Below, one piece after another: positions 31,794 to 39,608 of a stretch of 64,000 bases of DNA. This DNA is from Leptonema sp964619535 (lineage in GTDB: Bacteria; Spirochaetota; Leptospiria; Leptospirales; Leptonemataceae). How positions within the stretch are numbered: position 1 is the stretch's first letter; the number at the start of each line of letters is the position of its first letter. The stretch lies in the NCBI GenBank assembly GCA_964619535.1, contig CAZUEX010000011.1:58673-122672 (forward strand). The letters are read 5' to 3'. The notes beneath the pieces are model-generated. The model had not been told where the DNA came from. It ran no database searches and saw only the letters and a program-made list of their open reading frames with translations. Position numbers and translations under genes: made by a program.

Positions 31794-34026
31794 AATGAAA
31801 ATAGCCCAGCGGCTGACCCAGCTTCAGCTTCTCGCCTTCATGTCGTTCTTTATGAAACTCCATCCGGCCTTTTTCAAAAACGAGGATGACCGTTGAGCCC
31901 ATTTCGAAACGGCCAATCTCTTCGCCCCTGCGCATCTTCACGGGCTTGCTGTACATATGCGCTTTGCGTTTGCGAAACCACGTGTTCGTCTTGATGCTGT
32001 CGTAGGTAACACGGATTCGACCCACGTTTGTAGCACCGACCTTGATCATGGCAATGTGCCCGTAGCGGGTTTTCAGTATGCTGGTCAGGCGTTCATTCTT
32101 TGGAAAAAGCCCTGTAAGGCCTTCCACGGCAATCTTGTTTACCGGGAACAGTCGGCCAGGCGAGTAGGTGTAACCAAGAACATCGCATTCAAAGGGTGTG
32201 TGCATGCGGTGGTAATCCTGCGGGGATAGATACAGCACACAGTAGTGCCCGTCTTCAAATAGAGGCACGAACTGTGGATCGCCAAGCAGATCCTTCAGTG
32301 TATAGTAGATCCCTTTTGCCTGGATCAGCAGCCCTTCCTGGATCACACCCATCCGTGACAGTCGGGCATCAACAGGCGATATGATCGTCTTCCTGCCCAT
32401 GTCGATGGGGCGTACGCCTGGTTTCAATGCTCTTGTAAAGAAGGCGTTCAGGCTGGGGTACTGTTCGATCGGCTTCTCTGCCTCTTCAAGGTTGATCTTG
32501 TAGGCGCGGGCAAAGAGCTTCAGTGCCAGAGTCTGGATCGGTCGCGGAAACCGGATGAGCGAAAAGGCTCCAAAGAATCGGGACAGAAGGTTTGCAGGAA
32601 GAAGGGACAACAGCATCAGGTAAAGGTCTCGCGAAACATCCTGCTTGCCTTCGCGAGAATTCTGGTAACGCACCAGATCCTGACGGGAATGTTTTGCAAA
32701 GAGCAGGGCCAGCAGGATACCGAAAACCGTGCTGAAAAGGGCAAAGCCAATATACGAAGAGAAGTAAACCGTCTCATAGAAGGAACCGGATTCCAGTGCG
32801 TAACCGGCATAGAGCAGAAGAAGAACGAAAAGTGCAGGAAAGACGTTCGGTATGCGGCTGCCGGTCAGATGTCGAAAGGTCATGCTGCCGGTGTACAGCC
32901 ATGTCGTTGTGGAAAGAACCATGAACAGAGCGAAAACTCCCACAAGCACATAGCTGATCGGAGCAACCGCATCCTGCTGACCGATAAGCAAAAATGTAGA
33001 GAAGACCTGGTTCAGCAATGAAGAGGCCTGGTCCACAACGGCATCTGCATTGCCAGCCGCCAGGATATTGCTCTGGACGGGAAAGCGCTCATAAAGAAGG
33101 GCAGCGGCCATGAAAGAGATAATGATCTGCGCGGCGGGGAAGAGCTGCGCTACAAGGCCCTGCTTGGCGGGATGGTCCGTTCGTACAAGGCCAGAGATGG
33201 TGGCCAGACGACCTCCGGCAAACTCGGACATCGAAAAGTAAACGGCAACACTGAGCATCGTAATGGGGAGCTGCTCGGCGCTGTAGGGCTGAAGCGGATC
33301 CGCAAGCAGGGCATTCCAGAAGTGGGCCGTATGCGTCAGAGGATCAAAGGACAGCGAGAAAAGAACGGCCAGCAAAAGAAGAATGCCGGCATAGGCAGTA
33401 AACCGCGCGAAGAGACCAATGCGTCGAATACCGCCTGCAAGGATGAGAATGACAACAAAAAGGAAGGACACAGAAAGGCCCATAGGCCCTGGAGCAGGGA
33501 TGTTTGAACGGAGCGGCTGGCTGACCGTATGCAGAAGGTGCATGTTGAGCAGGGAACCGGCAAGAAGCGCAGATCCGATGAAAAAGATGGAATGAAGCAG
33601 GCCTGCCCAGCGCACACGCGTCAGCCTGGTTGCTGCCAGAAGAAGAGAAGATTCCATAAATCCCTTCTGACTGCGGTTTCGCGTGCGAAGGGTGGCCGTG
33701 GAAAGGATGTACTCTGTAGAGGCCTGCAAAAAGTGGATGAACCAGAGCAGCGGAAAGATGGACGGGCCTGAAAACAGAAGCGCCAGGGCAGAGCCTGCCA
33801 TGGTTCCGGGAACAAGGCTGCCTAGAGAACCTGCAAAGTAGGCCTGTCCGGGGGTGATCTTCCCGCGCGAGCCTTTCCAGTCCAGGGCCCCGGCCAGGAT
33901 CTTCAGGCTGAGAAAGGGATAGCGCAGTTGAATCCAGCCCATGCGCAGGGTCAAAAACAGTCCACCAAGAAGGAGGATGAGAAAGAAAGGATAAGAGGTA
34001 CTTGAGATGATAATATCGGTTTTCAT
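31792..34026 (-). CDS. psd: Fusion: AGCS (sodium:alanine symporter)-like domain + phosphatidylserine decarboxylase
   Basis: A 744-residue two-domain protein. Residues 1 to about 440 hold about 10 membrane helices and resemble the AGCS family: GQAYFAGSLGSLVPGTMAGSALALLF followed by GPSIFPLLWFIHFLQASTEYILS aligns with the AGCS GTGN/GGPGAIFWMW region, but the motifs are degenerate. From about 480 a phosphatidylserine decarboxylase proenzyme follows: YPSLNAFFTRALKPGVRPID, ISPVDARLSRMG, LSPQDYHRMHTPFEC, and the self-cleavage site MGST (usually LGST) 34 residues from the end, giving a short pyruvoyl alpha chain. The Psd part makes phosphatidylethanolamine from the PssA product. The fusion is unusual; the symporter-like part may anchor the enzyme rather than transport. 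Confidence 0.85.
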   Translation of the reverse strand: MKTDIIISSTSYPFFLILLLGGLFLTLRMGWIQLRYPFLSLKILAGALDWKGSRGKITPGQAYFAGSLGSLVPGTMAGSALALLFSGPSIFPLLWFIHFLQASTEYILSTATLRTRNRSQKGFMESSLLLAATRLTRVRWAGLLHSIFFIGSALLAGSLLNMHLLHTVSQPLRSNIPAPGPMGLSVSFLFVVILILAGGIRRIGLFARFTAYAGILLLLAVLFSLSFDPLTHTAHFWNALLADPLQPYSAEQLPITMLSVAVYFSMSEFAGGRLATISGLVRTDHPAKQGLVAQLFPAAQIIISFMAAALLYERFPVQSNILAAGNADAVVDQASSLLNQVFSTFLLIGQQDAVAPISYVLVGVFALFMVLSTTTWLYTGSMTFRHLTGSRIPNVFPALFVLLLLYAGYALESGSFYETVYFSSYIGFALFSTVFGILLALLFAKHSRQDLVRYQNSREGKQDVSRDLYLMLLSLLPANLLSRFFGAFSLIRFPRPIQTLALKLFARAYKINLEEAEKPIEQYPSLNAFFTRALKPGVRPIDMGRKTIISPVDARLSRMGVIQEGLLIQAKGIYYTLKDLLGDPQFVPLFEDGHYCVLYLSPQDYHRMHTPFECDVLGYTYSPGRLFPVNKIAVEGLTGLFPKNERLTSILKTRYGHIAMIKVGATNVGRIRVTYDSIKTNTWFRKRKAHMYSKPVKMRRGEEIGRFEMGSTVILVFEKGRMEFHKERHEGEKLKLGQPLGYFH

Positions 34027-34070
34027 AGTTGCCGGCAGATGAGGGAACACAATATTGCACGCATCCTGCG

Positions 34071-34919
34071 ATGAAAAGAACTTATTTATTTGCCTTATGC
34101 CTCCTGCTGGTCCCTTTTTACGAGAAGCTCCATGCGGATGATTTTGAGTTTGGTCTGACCTACGGCCTGCTATCGCATAATGAAGACTCGTTCAGCGGTG
34201 GTGTGTATCGATTTCGTCCGGGCCTTGCCGATGCCCTGCAACGCGGTATTGCCTACAGCCCTTTCTCTCTGTATGGATCGGCAGAGGCATACCTTCGCTT
34301 TTCGGGGCCCATCGGTCCGAAGCATAGCTTTGGCATTGCCTACGGCGAAGAGAAGGCAGATGGTGCCTCGACAACAGAGGTTCGCTCTACATATTTTACG
34401 CATGTGGATCATAGCTTTGACTTCCGTTATCTTCTTTTTACATATCATTACAGCATCCCCATTCGCAGCTATTTCCGTAATATCAGCCTGGAGGCAGGCG
34501 GTGGCATAGGGCTGCTTCCCCTTACGCGATGGCATGTGGATGGCTACAGGACGAACGGTGGCAGTGTTCAACGTTCCTACAATGCCCTTCTGGAAAGCAA
34601 CACGGGCTACCAGTACCGCATGGAGCTGGTCCTGGTAAAAAAGTGGAAGTCTATGGTTTTTCGGCTGGGAACGCGCATCGATTACAGACTGGCCGGTGAT
34701 TTTACGGGAGCAGCGGGTGGCTCAGAGGTGCAGCCCTTTACACTGACCGACGGAACGCATACCCTTACCCCCGACCTTCTGGATCTGGTGGAGTTGCAGC
34801 AGGCAGCACAGAATCAATCTGTGGATCCGGTGCTGCGCGTGGAAGGGCTGATTCGGGGGAAAACAGAGATGACCTGGGGAACGACAGGCCTCTTTTTCTC
34901 TGCCGGTGTGCGCTTCTAA
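34071..34919 (+). CDS. Predicted outer-membrane beta-barrel protein
   Basis: A 282-residue protein with a signal peptide (MKRTYLFALCLLLVPFYEKLHADD). The mature part has alternating amphipathic strands with many Tyr, Phe and Gly (FEFGLTYGLLS, YFTHVDHSFDFRYLLFTYHYSI, LFFSAGVRF) and ends in Phe, as many outer-membrane barrels do. No named family is recognised. It is transcribed divergently from the psd fusion, with 44 bp between the starts. Confidence 0.65.
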   Translation: MKRTYLFALCLLLVPFYEKLHADDFEFGLTYGLLSHNEDSFSGGVYRFRPGLADALQRGIAYSPFSLYGSAEAYLRFSGPIGPKHSFGIAYGEEKADGASTTEVRSTYFTHVDHSFDFRYLLFTYHYSIPIRSYFRNISLEAGGGIGLLPLTRWHVDGYRTNGGSVQRSYNALLESNTGYQYRMELVLVKKWKSMVFRLGTRIDYRLAGDFTGAAGGSEVQPFTLTDGTHTLTPDLLDLVELQQAAQNQSVDPVLRVEGLIRGKTEMTWGTTGLFFSAGVRF

Positions 34920-34997
34920 TATTCAGCGACGTCGAATACGGCTCCGGTTTTTTGTGGCTTTTTTTAAGGCCGGCTTCAGAATCGTCCGGGAGGAAAG

Positions 34998-35273
34998 ATG
35001 AACCCAGGTGATACCAAACGCTCTAATACTCCAGATGAGAAGATCCTTTCGGTAAAGGTTCGCGATCTGCATCAGCTTAAACTGGTTCTGGCCACGTGGT
35101 ACAGCTATTTACGAGAGAAGTCTGCCAGCCTGGACGAAGAGCAGTTCCGCAACGCTCTGCGCACGCCCGTCGTTTACGATATCGAAAAGGACGAGGTGGA
35201 ACTGTTGATACCGGGCAGCGAAGGACTTCTGAGCGATCTCAGCGTTTTTCTGCGATCCATATCCGATCAATGA
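34998..35273 (+). CDS. Small hypothetical protein
   Basis: A 91-residue soluble protein with GGGAGG upstream of its ATG and an ATGA overlap to the next gene. It is charged, with no recognised motif. The overlap suggests the two genes are expressed together. Confidence 0.6.
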   Translation: MNPGDTKRSNTPDEKILSVKVRDLHQLKLVLATWYSYLREKSASLDEEQFRNALRTPVVYDIEKDEVELLIPGSEGLLSDLSVFLRSISDQ

Positions 35274-35731
35274 CGACCTTACGCAGAGCCTTCGTGCTAT
35301 GCTGTTTCTGCCTGCTTTTCTGCTTTTCGCCGAAAGGGTATGCCATGCCTTCCTGGATTCCCATTCAGGAAAGGGCAGAGGCCTCTCGGGTTGTGATCGT
35401 TGCCGATGTTGTGTCGAGCAGCAGCCACAACCTGAACCAGACCATCGATTCAGCTGTGGTGATCCTGAATGTCGTGGCCACACTGAAGAAGCCAGACGAT
35501 CTACGTATTCCACCGCGACTCGTTTTACAATTTGTTCTGTATCCAGGCTCTTTTGAGGCACGTATGCGTACCCCGCCTGAGCAGGGCCGGTATTTCGTTT
35601 TTCTGAATACCGAGAAATCTGTCAGGAAAGACGGGGAAAACATGACCCTTTTGCGTCTATATGAACCGAATCCGTTTGCCTTTGCCCCCTGGACAGCCAG
35701 AGGAGAGGAGGAGCTGCGTAGCTCCCTTTAA
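35270..35731 (+). CDS. Secreted hypothetical protein
   Basis: A 153-residue protein with a signal peptide (MTTLRRAFVLCCFCLLFCFSPKGYA). The mature part looks beta-rich (VVIVADVVSSSSHNLNQTIDSAVVILNVVATLKK) and may be a small periplasmic domain; no family recognised. It overlaps the previous gene (ATGA) and precedes the peptidase gene by 31 bp, so all three may form an operon. Confidence 0.6.
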   Translation: MTTLRRAFVLCCFCLLFCFSPKGYAMPSWIPIQERAEASRVVIVADVVSSSSHNLNQTIDSAVVILNVVATLKKPDDLRIPPRLVLQFVLYPGSFEARMRTPPEQGRYFVFLNTEKSVRKDGENMTLLRLYEPNPFAFAPWTARGEEELRSSL

Positions 35732-35762
35732 CAACACAGGAAAGAATCACAGGAGAAAGACG

Positions 35763-38222
35763 ATGAAACACATTCCGGGAAATCGATACGGTTATCGCCT
35801 GGGGCTTCTTTCGTTGCTGCTTATTACCGGGGCGGTTTTTGCCGAGCAGACCTTTGACCCGAGGTCGGTGCAATCCGAGGAATGCCAGGCCGGGAAGTTC
35901 CAGTGTGGCTTTGTACCTCCCGACGAGGAACTGGATCAGTCCGTTCCCGTTGCCAGATCGGCACTTATATCACACAGAGGGCTGCCTGCCCGGGTCGACA
36001 TCAGCTCTGATATGCCTCCGGTTGTCAACCAGGGACAGCAAAACAGCTGTGTTGCCTTTTCTGTGGGGTATTATACGCGATCCTATCTCGAGAGAAAGGC
36101 ACGCGGCTGGAGCTATGATCCTCCTCCGTATGGTGGATCGGGCGAGCGGGTATTCTCTCCTGCCTTTATCTATAATCAGATCAACGGTGGTAAGGATAGC
36201 GGCTCCTATTTTCATCATGCCCTGGACCTGGTTACACAGAAAGGCGTGGCCCCCTGGAAGCTGATGCCGTACAGGCCAAACGACTATCGTACGCAGCCCT
36301 CACCGGCCGTAAAGGCTACGGCGAAACATTACAGGGCTGCCTCTTATAAACGTCTTCCTTTCGATAATCTACAGGCTGTAAAGGCAGAGCTTGCAGCAGG
36401 TCGCCCCATCATCTTTGGCATCACCATCGATGATGCCTTTTATAAACTCGGTGACCGTGTTTATGACAAAACCGGGGGACGTACCTATGGTGGACATGCC
36501 ATGACTCTCGTTGGCTATGATGATACGAAGAAGTCTCCCGGAGGGGACCGGGGTGCCTTCAAGCTCATCAATTCCTGGGGAAAACAATGGGGTAAGGACG
36601 GCTATGGATGGATCTCCTACAGGCAATGGGTGGCCATGCGTCCGTATGCCTATGTCCTGTATCCGGCATCGGCTGTCGATACCTCGCCCGATACCGATCC
36701 CGATGTGTCGACGACCCTTGAAGGAAAGGTACAGGCTCCTGACAGAGTAGAGGCCTCTCGCGGAGCCTATACGGATCGTATTGAGGTAAGCTGGAGCCCG
36801 GTCGATGGAGCGCTTGCCTATGGCGTTGTTCGCGCAGAGCCCGGACAGAACTCCTTTCGCTTTATTGGTTATGCGAAGAAGCCACTTTATTCCGATACTG
36901 CCATCCAGGCAGGCACGACCTACAGATATCGAGTTGTGGTCATCGGCGAAGAGAGTACATCCGATGCGGCACAATCTCCAACGGCACCGGGCTATACCTC
37001 TGCCCATAAGGAACAGGGACCTCCGGCCATCGTTCCCGGGCTTTTCCTGAAGCTAAAGGACAGAGGCAGGTCTACTGCCGTCGTCCTTTCCTGGTCTGTT
37101 GCCCCGGGCGCTCAATACTACCAGCTTCGGCGCTGGCATCCAGGCAAGAAGGTGTGGCAGGTGCTGAATAAGAGACTGACGGCACGGACCTACGTTGATA
37201 GAGGACCGTTTGCCGATACAGAGAACCGATACTCGGTTCGGGCCGGTAATCCGGCTGGCATGGGGCCCTGGAGCGACGTGGCCGCCATTTCCGTGCCGGG
37301 AAAAAAGACTCCCCCCGGCGCCCCGCAGGGCCTTGTTGTTTCGAATGGAATCTATCGCGATCGCATTACACTGAAGTGGCAGGCCGCTGCAGGCGCGGAA
37401 ACCTATGCCATTTTTCGTTACAGCTATGCGACGAAGAAGTGGCAGGGACCCATCAGCCGCACCCGCTCCACTTCGTATGTGGATGCATCACCGCAGGTGA
37501 AAGACGGCCGATTTTATGCCTATACGGTCCTGGCCGTAAACGATAGTGGAGCCAGCAAGTACGCAAAGCCGGCCGTAGGACGGGCCAATCCAAACGTGCA
37601 GCGCGACGGTCAGAGGCTTGCGGCACCGACAGGGATTGAGGCCTCTCTGGATGATTCAGGCCGGGTAACGATCCGCTGGAAAGGTGTTCCAGGAGCGGAA
37701 GAGTACTATGTATTTCGCCGCAAGAAAGGGACAGAGAAATACGCATTTGCCGGCAGCACCGATCGGAAGACCCTGCAGTTTACAGAGAAGTTCCCGGGTA
37801 AACCTGGAGAGCTGTATCTCTATACGGTGCGCAGCAAGCCGCTTATGGGCTCCGAATCGTCCAATGGTCGTCCCGCTGCCGTCTTTATGAACGCAAAGCC
37901 CGATGTCATTGTACATCGATTCATGCCGGGGCAAGGACTTGAGCGATTCACCGGACGATGGAGTGGTCGTTTCTGGGATGGAAAATCTCCTCCGCGAACC
38001 ATGTACCTTACGGTGGAGGGCGACGGTAATCGGATCACACTGCATCTAACCGATGAACAGACGAAGAAGACGGTAACCGGTCTGTATCCATCGATGGCAG
38101 ATACCGTGCAGCTGAAAGGCTTTATCCTGGATTACAGGGAGGATCTGGACATTCTGATCCTTCGCTCATCCGATGGCCAATCCCTTCCCGGTGGGAAGAC
38201 GGTATCGTTTACCCGTCTGTAA
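35763..38222 (+). CDS. Secreted papain-like (C1) cysteine peptidase with FN3-like repeats
   Basis: An 819-residue exported protein. A signal peptide (residues 1 to about 27) is followed by a papain-like domain with the oxyanion Gln and Cys96 in NQGQQNSCVAFSVGYY, His245 in GGHAMTLVGYDD and Asn270 in KLINSWGKQWGKDGYGW. The domain begins near residue 78 without a long propeptide, so it may be active on folding. From about 345 to 720 there are four fibronectin-III-like repeats, marked by recurring ITLKWQAA / EVSWSPVDG / YRVVVI strands. The C-terminus (about 725-819) is a further beta domain. FN3 repeats suggest binding to a polymer or host surface. AGGAG precedes the ATG. It is followed by a terminator. 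Confidence 0.88.
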   Translation: MKHIPGNRYGYRLGLLSLLLITGAVFAEQTFDPRSVQSEECQAGKFQCGFVPPDEELDQSVPVARSALISHRGLPARVDISSDMPPVVNQGQQNSCVAFSVGYYTRSYLERKARGWSYDPPPYGGSGERVFSPAFIYNQINGGKDSGSYFHHALDLVTQKGVAPWKLMPYRPNDYRTQPSPAVKATAKHYRAASYKRLPFDNLQAVKAELAAGRPIIFGITIDDAFYKLGDRVYDKTGGRTYGGHAMTLVGYDDTKKSPGGDRGAFKLINSWGKQWGKDGYGWISYRQWVAMRPYAYVLYPASAVDTSPDTDPDVSTTLEGKVQAPDRVEASRGAYTDRIEVSWSPVDGALAYGVVRAEPGQNSFRFIGYAKKPLYSDTAIQAGTTYRYRVVVIGEESTSDAAQSPTAPGYTSAHKEQGPPAIVPGLFLKLKDRGRSTAVVLSWSVAPGAQYYQLRRWHPGKKVWQVLNKRLTARTYVDRGPFADTENRYSVRAGNPAGMGPWSDVAAISVPGKKTPPGAPQGLVVSNGIYRDRITLKWQAAAGAETYAIFRYSYATKKWQGPISRTRSTSYVDASPQVKDGRFYAYTVLAVNDSGASKYAKPAVGRANPNVQRDGQRLAAPTGIEASLDDSGRVTIRWKGVPGAEEYYVFRRKKGTEKYAFAGSTDRKTLQFTEKFPGKPGELYLYTVRSKPLMGSESSNGRPAAVFMNAKPDVIVHRFMPGQGLERFTGRWSGRFWDGKSPPRTMYLTVEGDGNRITLHLTDEQTKKTVTGLYPSMADTVQLKGFILDYREDLDILILRSSDGQSLPGGKTVSFTRL

Positions 38223-38246
38223 AAAAAAGGCCCCGGTGCCTTTTTT
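38223..38246 (+). terminator. Rho-independent terminator of the C1 peptidase gene
   Basis: AAAAAAGGC-CCCGGT-GCCTTTTTT starts one base after the TAA. The GC part of the stem is only 3 bp, but the A/T runs extend it. Confidence 0.7.
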
Positions 38247-38255
38247 CTGACCGGA

Positions 38256-38294
38256 ACAACAGGCTGTTGCAGAACAGGATTGCCAGCCTGTTGT
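38256..38294 (+). promoter_or_regulatory. 11-bp inverted repeat upstream of the CoA-transferase gene
   Basis: ACAACAGGCTG and CAGCCTGTTGT form a perfect 11-bp stem with a 17-nt loop, ending 20 nt before the ATG at 38315. No good ribosome-binding sequence lies after it. It could be an operator, a 5'-leader structure, or a second terminator without T-tract. Confidence 0.4.
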
Positions 38295-38314
38295 CCTCCA
38301 GAAAAAAGCACTCA

Positions 38315-39604
38315 ATGAGTATTCTTGATCAGTACAACGCCAGGAAGATTTCTGCCGAAGAAGCCGCCAGTTTTGTGAAGAGCGGACATCGTGTTTTTCT
38401 CGATGGAAATGCAGCCATGCCCATGGCGCTGATTCGCGCTCTTGCAAAACGCGGACATGAGCTTGATGACGTCGAGCTGAACCACCTGCTGACGTTTGGT
38501 GAAGACCATTTTCGTGACGTTCCAGGGATTCGCGACAATGCCTGGTTTCTCGGGCCATCGATCAGACAGGCCGTAAACGAAAACCGGTCGGACTATATTC
38601 CCATCTTTCTTTCAGAGATCGCTACCCTGGTGCGATCCGGCGAATGGCCGATCGACATTGCGCTGATTCACGTATCTCCTCCTGATCGCTATGGCTTTAT
38701 GAGCTATGGTATTGAAACCTCTATTACAAAGCCATGCGCAGAGGTGGCCAAACTCGTTATCGCACAGGTTAACCCGCGTATGCCGCGAGCTCTGGGGGAT
38801 TGCTTTATTCATGTTTCTGAAGTGGATTACTTTGTGGAGCATGAAGAGGACATTATCGAAATCCCCATGAAGCAATGTTCCGAGCAGGAGATGGCAATCG
38901 GCCAGAATGTGGCTCGCCTTGTGCAGGACGACGCTACATTGCAGCTGGGCATCGGAGGTATACCGAATGCAGTGCTGGCCTGTCTTGGAGATAAGCATAA
39001 CCTTGGCATTCACACCGAGATGTTTTCTGATGGTATTCTGCCACTGATCGAAGCCGGAGTGATCAACAATCAGAAGAAGGGGCTTCACAGAGGTAAGGTC
39101 ATTTCCGGATTCTGCATGGGATCAAAAGAGCTCTACGAGGCCATCGACAACAATCCATTCTATGAATTCCATCCCAATCATTACACCAACGATCCTGCCA
39201 TTATTGCGCAGAATTACCGGATGACGGCCATTAACTCGGCCATTGAAATCGATTTAACCGGGCAGGTATGTGCCGACTCGATGGGAGAGTATATCTTCAG
39301 CGGCATTGGTGGACAGGTGGATTTTATTCGCGGTGCTTCGCGATGTCCAAACGGTGTTCCTATCGTAGCCCTGCCATCGACGGCAAAATCAGGGCAGGTT
39401 TCTCGAATTGTGCCTACGCTCAGCAAAGGAGCCGGTGTGGTTACCAGCCGAGGAGATGTGCACTGGGTTGTTACAGAATATGGAGCCGTGAACCTGTTCG
39501 GCAAAAACCTGAGGCAGCGTGCAGACCTTCTGATTGGTATTGCCCATCCGGATTTCCGGGCAGAGCTGCGTAAAGAGTCGAAATGGGCTACGAAAGATCT
39601 GTGA
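38315..39604 (+). CDS. Acetyl-CoA hydrolase/CoA-transferase family protein
   Basis: A 429-residue member of the 4-hydroxybutyrate CoA-transferase/acetyl-CoA hydrolase family. Seen: SGHRVFLDGNAAMPMALIRAL, HVSPPDRYGFMSYGIE, LGIGGIPNAVLACLG, HTEMFSDGILPLIEAG and the C-terminal GIGGQVDFIRGA plus VVTEYGAVNLFGKN. The catalytic Glu would be in the HTEMFSDG region. Such enzymes move CoA between acetyl-CoA and a carboxylate, or hydrolyse acetyl-CoA. The ATG at 38315 gives family length; the upstream frame extension is unlike the family. It fits an acetyl-CoA-rich metabolism with the thiolase and Ccr. Confidence 0.9.
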   Translation: MSILDQYNARKISAEEAASFVKSGHRVFLDGNAAMPMALIRALAKRGHELDDVELNHLLTFGEDHFRDVPGIRDNAWFLGPSIRQAVNENRSDYIPIFLSEIATLVRSGEWPIDIALIHVSPPDRYGFMSYGIETSITKPCAEVAKLVIAQVNPRMPRALGDCFIHVSEVDYFVEHEEDIIEIPMKQCSEQEMAIGQNVARLVQDDATLQLGIGGIPNAVLACLGDKHNLGIHTEMFSDGILPLIEAGVINNQKKGLHRGKVISGFCMGSKELYEAIDNNPFYEFHPNHYTNDPAIIAQNYRMTAINSAIEIDLTGQVCADSMGEYIFSGIGGQVDFIRGASRCPNGVPIVALPSTAKSGQVSRIVPTLSKGAGVVTSRGDVHWVVTEYGAVNLFGKNLRQRADLLIGIAHPDFRAELRKESKWATKDL

Positions 39605-39608
39605 TGCG

